A stretch of DNA of 64,000 nucleotides, taken from the NCBI RefSeq assembly GCF_001570585.1, contig NZ_BBXF01000001.1, forward strand, positions 124,001 through 188,000. The letters run 5' to 3'. The notes under the pieces were generated by a model. That model was not told where the DNA came from. It searched no databases and saw nothing but the letters and a program-made list of their open reading frames with translations. The DNA comes from Herbidospora daliensis (GTDB lineage: Bacteria > Actinomycetota > Actinomycetes > Streptosporangiales > Streptosporangiaceae). This document shows, one piece after another, positions 24,940 through 61,811 of this stretch. Position 1 is the stretch's first letter; the number at the start of each line of letters is the position of its first letter. The position numbers were made by a program, and so were the translations under genes.

Positions 24940-25720
24940 GCAGAGTGGTCGTAAATCAGCAAGCGTCGACAAAGCCTTCGAGCTGGTGCACGCCGTCTCC
25001 GACGCCGGGCGCGGCGGGATCACGCTGGGCGCGCTCGCGAACCGCGCCGGGATCGCCGTCAGCACCGCCCACCGGTACGTGACGTCCCTGCTCGAACTCG
25101 GAGTGCTCGACCGCGACGCGGCCGGGTCCTACCGGCTCGGGGTCACCCTGATCATGCTGGCCGGGCAGTACCTCGACGAGGACGGCCTGCGCGCCGCCGC
25201 CCGGCCCTACCTGGCCGAACTGGTGGAGCTGAGCGGGGAGACCGTGCACCTCGGGGTGCTGGTCGGCGAGCAGATCGTGTACGTCGACAAGGTCGAGAGC
25301 GCGAAGTCGATCCGGCTCGTCTCGCACATCGGGAAGCGGGCGCCGCTCCACTGCACCGCCATGGGCAAGGCGATGCTCGCCCTGCTCGGCGCGGCCCGGC
25401 GCGACGAGATCCTCTCGGGGCCGCTGGAGGTGCGTACACCCAAGACCCTCACCGGGAACGCCCTGCTCGCCGAGCTGGGCGTGGTGCGGGACCAGGGCTT
25501 CGCGATCGACGACGAGGAGAACGAGGAAGGGGTGCGCTGCGTCGGGCTGGCGATCATGAACGCCTCCGGCGAGCCGGTCGGCGCGTTCAGCGTGTCGGCC
25601 CCGGCCGCGCGGTTCAGCCGCGACGACTGCCACCGCCTCGCCCCCAAGGCCCGTGCGATGGCCGCCGACATCAGCAAGCGGATCGGCGGGCGAACCCCCT
25701 ATCGAAGGAGCAGTGCATGA
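24938..25720 (+). CDS. IclR-family transcriptional regulator (260 aa)
   Basis: N-terminal winged helix (SASVDKAFELVHAVSDAGRGGITLGALANRAGIAVSTAHRYV, about 8-75) and a C-terminal GAF-like effector domain (about 85-250; ETVHLGVLVGEQIVYVDKVES, HCTAMGKAMLALL, DDEENEEGVRCVGLAI, AFSVSAPAARF). It heads an operon: its stop overlaps the ATG of the aldehyde dehydrogenase (ATGA), followed by a full sugar importer. The effector is therefore likely to be a sugar acid or a metabolite from the imported compound. Confidence 0.92.
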   Translation: MQSGRKSASVDKAFELVHAVSDAGRGGITLGALANRAGIAVSTAHRYVTSLLELGVLDRDAAGSYRLGVTLIMLAGQYLDEDGLRAAARPYLAELVELSGETVHLGVLVGEQIVYVDKVESAKSIRLVSHIGKRAPLHCTAMGKAMLALLGAARRDEILSGPLEVRTPKTLTGNALLAELGVVRDQGFAIDDEENEEGVRCVGLAIMNASGEPVGAFSVSAPAARFSRDDCHRLAPKARAMAADISKRIGGRTPYRRSSA

Positions 25721-27105
25721 GCATCCTGGTGCGGAACCCGGGGACCGGTGAGCCTCTCGGCGAGGTGCCCGACCTGAGCGCCGACGCAGTCGTGGCCGTC
25801 ATCGCGGACGCGCAGAAGGGGCAGCGCGCGATGGCGGCCATGCCGGGTCACGAACGGGCGGCCCTGTTACGCCGGGTGGCCGACCTGATCGAGGGTGAGA
25901 CCGAGTCGCTGGCCGGCCTGCTGGCGAGTGAGAACGGCAAGCCGTTGACGCAGTGCCGGGGCGAGGTCGAGGCCGCGATCCGGATCTGGCGCGGCTACGC
26001 GGCCGAGGCGACCCGGTTGTTCGGCCGGCAGACCCCGATGGACGCGGTGCCCGGCATGGAGCGCCACCTCGCGGTGACGATCCGCGAGCCGCTCGGCGTG
26101 GTGGCCGCGCTGGTGCCGTTCAACTACCCGGTCGAGTTGTACTCCCACAAGGCCGCCGCCGCGCTGGCCGCCGGGAACGCCGTGGTCGTGCAGCCGCCGG
26201 CCAAGTGCCCGCTGGCGCTGATCCGGGTCGCGGAGCTGGTCGAGGCGGCGGGCGCGCCCGCGTTCGCCCACCAGGTCGTCACCGGCGGCGTCGAGGTCTC
26301 CACCACGCTGGCCGAGGCGAAGGGCGTCGCCGCGATCACGCTCACCGGCAGCACCAACGCCGGCCGGGCCGTCGCCAAGCTGGCCGCGGGCACCCTGAAG
26401 AAGGTCTTCCTGGAGCTCGGCGGCAACGACGCGATGATCGTCTGCGACGACGCCGACGTCGAGGCCGCCGCCACCGCCGTCACCCTCGGGCGGCTGGCCC
26501 GCGGCAACGGCCAGATCTGCTGCGCGGTCAAGCGGGTGTACGTCCAGGACGGCGTCCACGACGCCTTCGTCGCCGAGCTCTCGGCCCAGGCGGCCAAGCT
26601 GGTCGTCGGCGACCAGCTGGACGACGGCACCGACGTCGGGCCGCTGATCACCGAGCAGGCCGCGGAGGAGGTCGAGAAGGCCGTCGGCCGGCTCGTCGGC
26701 GAGGGCGCGCGGCTGGTCGTCGGCGGCGGCCGCCGGGGCTCGTTCGTCGACCCGGTCGTGCTCGTCGACGTGCCGGTCGAGAGCCCGACGTTCGCGGAGG
26801 AGATCTTCGGGCCGGTCGCGCCGATCGCCCGGTTCTCCGACCCGCGCGAGGCCGCCGCGCTGGTCTCCGACTCCCCCTACGGGCTGCACGCCTCGGTGTT
26901 CACCCGCGACGTGTCGCGCGCGTTCACCCTGGCCAAGCTGCTCGACGTCGGCGGCGTGATCGTCAACGGGTCGACCGCGATCCGGGCCGAGAACCTGCCG
27001 TTCGGCGGCACCAAGGACACCGGCGGCTATCGCGAGGGCCTGCACGAGACCGTGCTCGACTTCACCCGCCAGAAGACCGTCCTGGTCATGGAGGCGTTCG
27101 GATGA
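25717..27105 (+). CDS. NAD(P)-dependent aldehyde dehydrogenase (462 aa)
   Basis: Complete ALDH-superfamily enzyme oxidising an aldehyde to its acid. Visible motifs: VVAALVPFNYPVELYSHKAAAAL (nucleotide-binding N-terminus), ITLTGSTNAGRAVAK (Rossmann loop), FLELGGND (general-base Glu) and GNGQICCAVKRVYV (catalytic Cys), then VESPTFAEEIFGPVAPI and LPFGGTKDTGGYREG near the C-terminus. It is coupled at both ends: its start overlaps the iclR stop and its stop overlaps the ATPase ATG, so it probably processes an aldehyde derived from the imported sugar (for example a lactaldehyde- or glycolaldehyde-type or aldonate intermediate; inference). Confidence 0.92.
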   Translation: MSILVRNPGTGEPLGEVPDLSADAVVAVIADAQKGQRAMAAMPGHERAALLRRVADLIEGETESLAGLLASENGKPLTQCRGEVEAAIRIWRGYAAEATRLFGRQTPMDAVPGMERHLAVTIREPLGVVAALVPFNYPVELYSHKAAAALAAGNAVVVQPPAKCPLALIRVAELVEAAGAPAFAHQVVTGGVEVSTTLAEAKGVAAITLTGSTNAGRAVAKLAAGTLKKVFLELGGNDAMIVCDDADVEAAATAVTLGRLARGNGQICCAVKRVYVQDGVHDAFVAELSAQAAKLVVGDQLDDGTDVGPLITEQAAEEVEKAVGRLVGEGARLVVGGGRRGSFVDPVVLVDVPVESPTFAEEIFGPVAPIARFSDPREAAALVSDSPYGLHASVFTRDVSRAFTLAKLLDVGGVIVNGSTAIRAENLPFGGTKDTGGYREGLHETVLDFTRQKTVLVMEAFG

Positions 27106-28571
27106 GCCTTGAGCTCCGGGACGTCCGGAAGAGCTACGGCGACGTGGAGGTGCTCCACGGCGTCGACCTCGTCGGGCGCGACGGCGAGGTCCTCGCCGTC
27201 GTCGGGGCCAACGGCGCGGGCAAGTCGACCCTGATCCGGATCTTCTCCGGGGCGCACGCGATGTCCTCCGGCGAGATGCGCGTCGACGGCGAGGTCGTGC
27301 ACCTGCGCTCGCCGCACGACGCGCACGAGCGCGGCATCCGCACGGTCTACCAGGAGCTGTCGATCGTGCCGGGCCTGTCGGTCACCGAGAACCTGCTGAT
27401 GGGCCAGTTCCCGAAGCGCAGGTCGGGCCTGATCGACTGGCCCGCCGCGCACCGCAAGGCCAAGGAACTGCTCGACGCCGCCGGATTCGGCGCCATCGAG
27501 CCGCGCACGATCGCCGGCCGCCTCACCGTCGCCCGCCAGCAGATGGTGGAGATCGCCAAGGCGCTGGCCGGCGAGGTCAGGGTGCTGGTCCTGGACGAGC
27601 CCTCGGCGGTCCTGGCCGGCAGCGACCTCGACGCGCTGTTCGACCTGATCCGGCGGCTGAAGGCGCGCGGGGTCCTGGTCGTGTACGTCTCCCACCGCCT
27701 CGCCGAGGTCATGGAGCTGGCCGACTCGATCGTCGTCATCAAGGACGGCGTGATCATCGAGACGACCGAGCCCGCCCGCACCTCGGAGGACGAGCTGATC
27801 CGGCTGATGGCCGGGCGGCGGCTCGAACAGATCTATCCCGACAGGCGGCCGGAGGCGGGCGAGGCCCGGCTGTCGGTCAGCGGCCTGTCGCGGCCGGGCG
27901 AGTTCGCCGACGTCTCCTTCGAGCTGCGGTCCGGCGAGATCGTCGGCCTGTTCGGCCTCGTCGGCTCCGGGCGCAGCGAGATGGCCCGGTGCGTGTTCGG
28001 CGCCGAGCCCCCCGCCGCCGGAACGGGGGCCTTCCGCTCCCCCGCCGACGCCATCTCCCACGGTCTGGCGTTCGTCACCGAAGACCGGAAGCGCACCGGT
28101 CTCGTGGGCGGCATGACCGTGACCGACAACATCGCCCTGGCGACCATGCGGGCCAGCACGAAGGGCCCGCTGATCGACATGCCGGGGCGTAAGGAAAGGG
28201 TCGCCGGGATGATCGACCGGCTCAGCATCCAGCCCGCCCGGTGCGCCACCATGCCGGTGGCCGCGCTCAGCGGCGGCAACCAGCAGAAGGCCGTGCTCGC
28301 CAAGTGGCTGCTGGCCGAGCCGAGGGTGCTCATCCTCGACGAGCCGACCCGGGGCGTCGACATGGCCACCCGGGTCGACATCTACCGGATGATCGACGCG
28401 CTGGCCCGCGAGGGCCTGGCCGTGCTGCTCATCTCCTCCGACCTGACCGAGGTGCTCGGCGCCACCGACCGCGTGCTGGTCATGCGCGAGGGCCGCCTCG
28501 CCGGTGAGCTGCGCTCCGAGGGCGCCACCGAGGACGAGGTGCTCGCGCACGCGATCGGGGTGGCCGCGTGA
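27102..28571 (+). CDS. Sugar ABC transporter ATPase, CUT2, third system (489 aa)
   Basis: Double nucleotide-binding subunit: [14 protein letters not shown] (Walker A), LTVARQQMVEI (signature region), LVLDEPSAVL (Walker B); second half [42 protein letters not shown]. The ATG at 27102 overlaps the dehydrogenase stop by 4 bases and the end overlaps the permease GTG (GTGA). The sequence differs enough from the other two ATPases in the window to be an independent system and not a recent duplicate. Confidence 0.93.
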   Translation: MSLELRDVRKSYGDVEVLHGVDLVGRDGEVLAVVGANGAGKSTLIRIFSGAHAMSSGEMRVDGEVVHLRSPHDAHERGIRTVYQELSIVPGLSVTENLLMGQFPKRRSGLIDWPAAHRKAKELLDAAGFGAIEPRTIAGRLTVARQQMVEIAKALAGEVRVLVLDEPSAVLAGSDLDALFDLIRRLKARGVLVVYVSHRLAEVMELADSIVVIKDGVIIETTEPARTSEDELIRLMAGRRLEQIYPDRRPEAGEARLSVSGLSRPGEFADVSFELRSGEIVGLFGLVGSGRSEMARCVFGAEPPAAGTGAFRSPADAISHGLAFVTEDRKRTGLVGGMTVTDNIALATMRASTKGPLIDMPGRKERVAGMIDRLSIQPARCATMPVAALSGGNQQKAVLAKWLLAEPRVLILDEPTRGVDMATRVDIYRMIDALAREGLAVLLISSDLTEVLGATDRVLVMREGRLAGELRSEGATEDEVLAHAIGVAA

Positions 28572-29515
28572 GCGTGAACGCGCTGCCCAAGATCTCCCGC
28601 GACCTGCTCGTCACGGCGGCGTTCGGGCTGCTCATCGTGGTGATGGTGGTCGTGGCCGCGGTGACGACCGAGTCGTTCCTCACCCAGGCCAACCTGACCA
28701 ACCTGCTCAAGCAGATGGTCACCATCGGCCTGCTCGCCTACGGGATGCTGGTCGTCATCCTCACCGGCGGCATCGACCTGTCGGTCGGGTCGGTGGTGGC
28801 GTTCTCCGGCATCCTGACCGCCGGGATGGTGTCGAGCCTGCCCATCCCGGCCGCGATGGCCGTCGGCGTCGTGTCGGGCATCGGGTTCGGCCTGGTCAAC
28901 GGCGTGCTGGTGGCCCGGTTCGGGCTCGCGCCGTTCGTGGTGACGCTCGCGTCGCTGACCACCATCAGGGGTCTGGCGTTCGTCTACTCCGAGGTGCCGA
29001 TCGCGCCGGAGGACCCGGCGTTCTTCTCCCTCGGGTCGGCCATGGCCGGGCCGATCCCCGTCTCCACGCTCATCATGTTCGCCGTCTTCCTCGTCGGCGG
29101 CGTCTTCCTCACCCGCACCCCGGCCGGGCGGTCGATCATCGCGATCGGCGGCAACGCCGAGACCGTCCGCCTGGCCGGCATCAACGTGCGGCGGCACGTC
29201 GTGCTGGCGTACACCATCTCCGGCCTGTGCGCCGGGCTGGCCGGGGTGATCCTGGCCAGCCGCGTCGGCATCGCCCAGCCCAGCGTGGGCGTGGCGTTCG
29301 AACTCGACGCCATTGCCGCCTGCGTCATCGGCGGCGCCAGCCTCGCCGGCGGCAAGGGCTCCGTCCGCGCCACGTTCGGCGGCGTGCTCGTCCTGGTCCT
29401 GATCAACAACCTGCTGAACCTGTACGGCGTGCAGAGCTTCTGGCAGCAGGTCCTCAAGGGGTTGATCATCATCGCCGTCATCCTCGCCCAGCGCACCAAC
29501 CGCGTGCGCGCGTAA
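28568..29515 (+). CDS. Sugar ABC transporter permease, third system (315 aa)
   Basis: CUT2 permease with MLVVILTGGIDLSVGSVVAFSG (signature), GRSIIAIGGNAETVRLAGINVRRHV (coupling loop) and a C-terminal ASLAGGKGSVRATFGGVLVLVLINNLLNLYG. Only one permease gene is present, so the pore should be a homodimer, unlike the two heterodimeric systems earlier in the window. The GTG start at 28568 overlaps the ATPase stop. The ribose/allose-like sequence suggests a small aldose or polyol as cargo. Confidence 0.92.
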   Translation: MSVNALPKISRDLLVTAAFGLLIVVMVVVAAVTTESFLTQANLTNLLKQMVTIGLLAYGMLVVILTGGIDLSVGSVVAFSGILTAGMVSSLPIPAAMAVGVVSGIGFGLVNGVLVARFGLAPFVVTLASLTTIRGLAFVYSEVPIAPEDPAFFSLGSAMAGPIPVSTLIMFAVFLVGGVFLTRTPAGRSIIAIGGNAETVRLAGINVRRHVVLAYTISGLCAGLAGVILASRVGIAQPSVGVAFELDAIAACVIGGASLAGGKGSVRATFGGVLVLVLINNLLNLYGVQSFWQQVLKGLIIIAVILAQRTNRVRA

Positions 29516-29533
29516 CCCCCCAGGAGAAACACC

Positions 29534-30517
29534 GTGATTCCCAAGAAGATCCTGGCCGGCGCCGGCCTGTGCCTTGCCATGCTGACCGCCTGCTCCTCGG
29601 GCGCGGAGGAACCGGCGACCGGCGCCGCCGCCTCGGGCGACGGCGGCTACACGATCGGCGTGGCGAACTTCATGCTGAGCGGCCCCTACTTCAGCGGCAT
29701 GGACAAGGCGATCGCCGCCCAGGCCCAGAAGAAGGGCAACGTCGAGATCATCAGCACCGACGCCAACGGCGACGCCGCCAAGCTCGCCAGCAACGTCGAG
29801 GACCTGCTGACCAAGAACGTCGACGCCGTCATCATCTCGGGCGGCCCGCTGGAGTCGGCCCCCGCCGTGCTGAACAGCATCAAGGCGGCCGGCAAGCCGG
29901 TCGTCCTGGTCGACCGCAAGTTCCAGACCGGCGAGTACACCAGCTGGATCGGCCCCGACAACGAGGCCATCGGCCGGCAGAACGGCGAGTTCCTGTCGAC
30001 CGCGCTGCCCGACGGCGGCAAGGTCGCCATCATCAAGGGCGGCCCGGCCGACAACAGCATCGGCCTGGCCCGCACCAACGGCGTGAAGTCGGTCCTGTCG
30101 GCGAACTCGAAGTTCACCCTCGTCGAGGCGCCCGACTTCGGCAACTGGGGCTCCGACGGCGGCCTGACCGTCATGGAGAGCCTGCTCGCCACCAACAAGG
30201 ACATCAAGGCGGTGTTCTGCGAGAACGACGCCATGTGCCTGGGCGCGCAGCGCGCCATCGCGGACGCGGGCCTCGCCGACGGCATCATCATCGCCGGCGT
30301 CGACGGCCAGGCCGAGGCGCTGAAGGCGATCCTCGACGGCACGAACTACAAGGTGACCGGCCTGAACGACGCCGACATCATCGGCGCCAAGGGCCTCGAC
30401 CGCGCGGTGGAGATCCTCGGCGGCGCGGCCAACGTCGAGAAGGACACCGTCGTGCCCTCGCCGATGGTCACCAAGGACAACGCGGCCACCTTCCAGAACC
30501 CGGACGGCAGCTTCTAG
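29534..30517 (+). CDS. Sugar-binding lipoprotein, third system (327 aa)
   Basis: Lipoprotein signal with the modified Cys at residue 20 (AMLTAC), short acidic/Gly tether, then a RbsB-like fold (IGVANFMLSGPYFSGMDKAI, VEIISTDANGDAAKL, VDAVIISGGPLESAPAVL, VVLVDRKF, KAVFCENDAMCLGAQRAIADAG). GTG start at 29534 with AGGAGA 6-12 bases upstream. It is the receptor for the importer encoded immediately before it. A stable hairpin follows the gene, which may raise the level of this transcript segment over the downstream gene. Confidence 0.92.
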   Translation: MIPKKILAGAGLCLAMLTACSSGAEEPATGAAASGDGGYTIGVANFMLSGPYFSGMDKAIAAQAQKKGNVEIISTDANGDAAKLASNVEDLLTKNVDAVIISGGPLESAPAVLNSIKAAGKPVVLVDRKFQTGEYTSWIGPDNEAIGRQNGEFLSTALPDGGKVAIIKGGPADNSIGLARTNGVKSVLSANSKFTLVEAPDFGNWGSDGGLTVMESLLATNKDIKAVFCENDAMCLGAQRAIADAGLADGIIIAGVDGQAEALKAILDGTNYKVTGLNDADIIGAKGLDRAVEILGGAANVEKDTVVPSPMVTKDNAATFQNPDGSF

Positions 30518-30535
30518 ACCCCGCGTTCCCCCACC

Positions 30536-30565
30536 GGGGTGGCGGGCGGCGACGCCACCCCTTCT
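30536..30565 (+). terminator. Hairpin after the binding-protein gene (partial terminator or mRNA stabiliser)
   Basis: 8-bp stem GGGGTGGC (30536-30543), 10-base loop, GCCACCCC (30554-30561), then TTCT. It lies between the importer operon and the TTG-started secreted protein, with only 23 bases from its end to that start codon, so some read-through is likely. Confidence 0.45.
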
Positions 30566-30584
30566 CACCCAGAGAGGTTGTGCA

Positions 30585-32402
30585 TTGCGTACAAGAAAAG
30601 GCAGTGCCGCACGCCGAGCGGCGCTGGCACTGCTGCTGGCCAGCACGGCGCTGACCCTGACGAGCACGCCCGCCCAGGCCGACGACCCGACCCGGCCTGG
30701 CTGGACGCTGCTCTACAACGAGAACTTCGTCAACCCGATCAACACCGGCAACGCGCCGTGGGTGCGCGACGACTACTCCCAGCCGTTCGACACGATCATG
30801 GACGACCCGGGCCAGTGGTACCGCAACGACTACGGCGCCGCCTGGACGACCGCGCTGAACTCCTTCTACACCTACCGGAAGGAGTTCCCGATCGGGCAGA
30901 ACGGCTGGCTGACCGCCTCTCTGTCGGCCCGTGACTGGAACAAGGACGGCAACATCGAGGCGCCGCCGACCCTGACGACCCAGACGCTCGGCAGCGAGAA
31001 GGTCGCCGTGATGAACGTGCCCGACCACACCGGCGGCGTCATCCTGCGGCCCACCCAGAAGCTGCCCGACTACTACCGCATCGAGTACAAGCTGAAGACC
31101 CTCGACTTCGGCGGCAAGCGGGGCGGCTCGATCGAGTACAACGGCCGCACCAACGGCTACAGCAACACCGGCTGCAAGACCCAGCACCCGTGGGGCGAGG
31201 GCGAGAACAGCCCCGGCTGGTCGGGCAACGCCTCGGCCCCCTACTGCGAGTGGCAGGACGTCCGGCGCGGCACCTACGGCTACAACGGCTTCCACTTCCT
31301 GTCGATCGTCGACTTCGCCAACCCGGCCCCGCGCAACAACCACTTCTGGCACTACCGCCGAAAGGTCCTGATGGACGCCTTCTCCCAGCACCCCGACCGG
31401 GTGGGGAGCGGCACCGGCGGCCGCGTCTGCAACGCCGCGACCAACACCTACTACAACTACCGCGACGGCAACTTCAACACCGTCAACATGTGGATCAGCG
31501 GCATGCCCAACTGGACGCCCGGCGCCGGCGGCCTGGCAGGCAACTCGCAGTGGTTCATGACCCCGTGCTCGGGCGGCGTCGCCGAACAGCAGCTCTCCTC
31601 GGCCGCCGAGCTCCAGCCGGAGCTCATGCCGAACGAGTTCTACACCTTCGCGATCGAGCGCGACCAGACGGGCTACGTCCTGGAGGTGACGGGCAACTTC
31701 GCCCGCTCGGGCCAGCGCACCATCCGCATGCACCGCCCGTTCGTCGTCAACAACAACCCGATCTGGCACTACAACGTGAAGGCCAGTGAGTACAACGGGC
31801 AGTTCAACGGCAACCTGGTCCAGAACGACAACAACGGCTCGACCACCTGGTCCAACCAGTGGCCGGCCGGCTCGGCCTACCCCGACTACTTCGTGATCGG
31901 CGACCTCTACACCAACGTGTACGAGGGCAGCGCGTCGCTGACGGACGTCCGGCTGTACGTGCCGCAGACCACCACCGCCCCGAACCTGGCGCTGAACAAG
32001 ACCGCCACCGCCGACTCGTCGTGCGCCGCCAACGAGGGCCCGGCCAAGGCCGTCAACGGCTCGGTGTCGGGCGGCAACGCCGACAAGTGGTGCTCGCTCG
32101 GCTCAAGCAAGTGGATCAGGGTCGACCTGGGCTCGAACCAGACCGTGGGCAAGATCGTGCTGAAGCACTCCGCGGCCGGCGGGGAGCAGGCGATCTGGAA
32201 CACCCGCGACTTCGACGTCCAGGTGAGCACGAACGGCAGCACGTGGACCAACGTGGCCCAGCCACGGGGGAACACGGCGAACATCACGACGCACACCTTC
32301 ACGCAACGGGATGTGCGGTACATCCGGGTGAACGTGCTGGCGCCGACCAGTAACTCGGACACGGCGGCCCGCATCTACGAACTGGAGGCGTACGCGAGCT
32401 GA
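30585..32402 (+). CDS. Secreted protein with C-terminal discoidin (F5/8 type C) domain (605 aa)
   Basis: TTG start at 30585, supported by AGAGAGG 7 bases upstream and by the clean signal peptide that follows (ARRAALALLLASTALTLTST, cleavage after AQA). Residues about 35-455 form a large aromatic, Asn/Gly-rich domain I do not recognise with certainty. It has features of a concanavalin-like glycan-active fold (DYYRIEYKLKTLDFGGKRGG, YGYNGFHFLSIVDFANPAPR, FYTFAIERDQTGYVLEVTG) and several cysteines for disulfides. Residues about 464-605 are an F5/8C carbohydrate-binding module (NLALNKTATADSSC, WIRVDLGSNQTVGKIVL, YIRVNV). The product probably binds or cuts a polysaccharide whose sugar the preceding importer takes up. 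Confidence 0.85.
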   Translation: MRTRKGSAARRAALALLLASTALTLTSTPAQADDPTRPGWTLLYNENFVNPINTGNAPWVRDDYSQPFDTIMDDPGQWYRNDYGAAWTTALNSFYTYRKEFPIGQNGWLTASLSARDWNKDGNIEAPPTLTTQTLGSEKVAVMNVPDHTGGVILRPTQKLPDYYRIEYKLKTLDFGGKRGGSIEYNGRTNGYSNTGCKTQHPWGEGENSPGWSGNASAPYCEWQDVRRGTYGYNGFHFLSIVDFANPAPRNNHFWHYRRKVLMDAFSQHPDRVGSGTGGRVCNAATNTYYNYRDGNFNTVNMWISGMPNWTPGAGGLAGNSQWFMTPCSGGVAEQQLSSAAELQPELMPNEFYTFAIERDQTGYVLEVTGNFARSGQRTIRMHRPFVVNNNPIWHYNVKASEYNGQFNGNLVQNDNNGSTTWSNQWPAGSAYPDYFVIGDLYTNVYEGSASLTDVRLYVPQTTTAPNLALNKTATADSSCAANEGPAKAVNGSVSGGNADKWCSLGSSKWIRVDLGSNQTVGKIVLKHSAAGGEQAIWNTRDFDVQVSTNGSTWTNVAQPRGNTANITTHTFTQRDVRYIRVNVLAPTSNSDTAARIYELEAYAS

Positions 32403-32416
32403 CGCCCGCTTCACGA

Positions 32417-32450
32417 GGGGCCGGTTTCCCAGCGGAAACCGGCCCCTTTT
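32417..32450 (+). terminator. Strong intrinsic terminator, boundary of the peptide cluster
   Basis: Perfect 13-bp stem GGGGCCGGTTTCC (32417-32429), loop CAGC, GGAAACCGGCCCC (32434-32446), then TTTT. It ends the sugar-utilisation block; dpgA begins 116 bases later after a locally AT-richer promoter region. Confidence 0.93.
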
Positions 32451-32566
32451 CCGCGTTTGGACGGCGTTGCCGCCGCCGAATTCACCGGGTTACTTTGCTG
32501 TGGCTCCGGCAAGAAAGGAAAAAGAGTGTCCACAGCGAAACGATTGATTAGAAGTAAGCCCCGAAT

Positions 32567-33630
32567 GTGGGGGTGGACGTTCCGATGACGGTGACGGAAG
32601 CGAGGATCGCGGGCGTCGGCACCGCCGTCACGCCCGAGTCCTACACGCAGGCCGAACTCCTGGACATCCTGCGCATCGACGACCCGAAGGCCCGCTCGGT
32701 CTTCCTCAACAGCGCCATCGACCGCCGGCACCTCACCCTGCCGCCCGCCGACGAGACCGGCGCGCGCCTCCCCGAGTCGCAGGGCGACCTGCTCGACAAG
32801 CACAAACGGCTGGCCGTCCAGATGGGCGCCGAGGCGCTGGGGGCGTGCCTGAAGAGCGCCGGCGCCGACCTGTCGGATCTGGGCCACCTCTGCTGCGTCA
32901 CCTCGACCGGCTTCCTGACGCCGGGGCTGAGCGCGCTGCTCATCCGCGAGCTGGGCATCGACCGCAGTTGCGGCCGGACCGACATCGTCGGCATGGGCTG
33001 CAACGCCGGGCTGAACGCGCTGAACGTCGTGGCCGGCTGGGCATCGGCCCACCCGGGAAGGCTCGCCGTCGTGCTCTGCGCGGAGGCGTGCTCCGCGGCG
33101 TACGCGATCGACGGGACGATGCGGACCGCCGTGGTGAACAGCCTGTTCGGCGACGGCGCGGCGGCCGTGGCGCTGGTCGCCGGCGAGTCGGTGCCGGGGC
33201 CGCGGGTGATCGACTTCGCCAGTTGCGTCATCCCCGACGCCGTCGACGCCATGCGCTACGACTGGGACCGCGACCTGGGCCGGTTCAGCTTCTACCTCGA
33301 CCCGCAGATCCCCTATGTGGTCGGCGCCCACGCCGAGCCCGTCGTCGACCGGCTGCTGCGCGCCAACGGGCTCCGCCGCGACCACGTCTCCCACTGGCTG
33401 GTCCACTCGGGCGGCAAGAAGGTGATCGACGCCGTCTCGGTGAACCTCGGGCTGACCCGCCACGACGTCCGGCACACGACCGGCGTGCTGCGCGACTTCG
33501 GCAACGTGTCGAGCGCTTCTTTTCTTTTCTCCTATGAACGCCTCGCGCAGGAGGATGTCACCGTTCCCGGCGATTACGGCGTGCTCATGACGATGGGCCC
33601 GGGGTCCACGATAGAAACGGCGCTGGTGCA

Positions 33631-33637
<7 letters not shown>
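32567..33637 (+). CDS. dpgA: DpgA, type III polyketide synthase for 3,5-dihydroxyphenylacetyl-CoA (356 aa)
   Basis: Condenses four malonyl-CoA units into the 3,5-dihydroxyphenylacetyl-CoA ring system, the first step to 3,5-dihydroxyphenylglycine. The thiolase-fold Cys-His-Asn triad is visible: Cys145 in DIVGMGCNAGLNALN, His280 in HWLVHSGGKKVID and Asn313 in RDFGNVSSASF; MTMGPGSTIE lies near the end. The GTG at 32567 (MGVDVPM...) was chosen because the MGVDV start resembles DpgA proteins of glycopeptide clusters; the ATG at 32585 is the alternative. There is no strong Shine-Dalgarno. First gene of dpgABCD, overlapping dpgB by 7 bases. Confidence 0.95.
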
Positions 33638-36193
<2,556 letters not shown>

Positions 36194-36201
36194 AGATTCG
36201 A

Positions 36202-36260
36202 CCAACTGCGTGATCGAGCAGTTGGACACGGGAGCGGGCGCCGGCACCGGCGCCCGCTCC
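36202..36260. terminator. Two stacked hairpins between dpgD and the NRPS (bidirectional terminator)
   Basis: Hairpin 1: CCAACTGC (36202-36209), 8-base loop, GCAGTTGG (36218-36225). Hairpin 2: perfect 14-bp arms GGAGCGGGCGCCGG / CCGGCGCCCGCTCC (36231-36260) with a 2-base centre. They fill the 73-base gap between the convergent ends of dpgABCD and the giant NRPS gene and can serve both transcripts. Confidence 0.8.
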
Positions 36261-36266
36261 TTCGTG

Positions 36267-61807
<25,541 letters not shown>

Positions 61808-61811
<4 letters not shown>

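Noticed and set aside
32451-32566. StrR/Bbr-type activator site before dpgA
   Set aside because: I looked for a GTTCGA-type inverted repeat known from glycopeptide clusters and saw none; only a locally AT-richer stretch is present.
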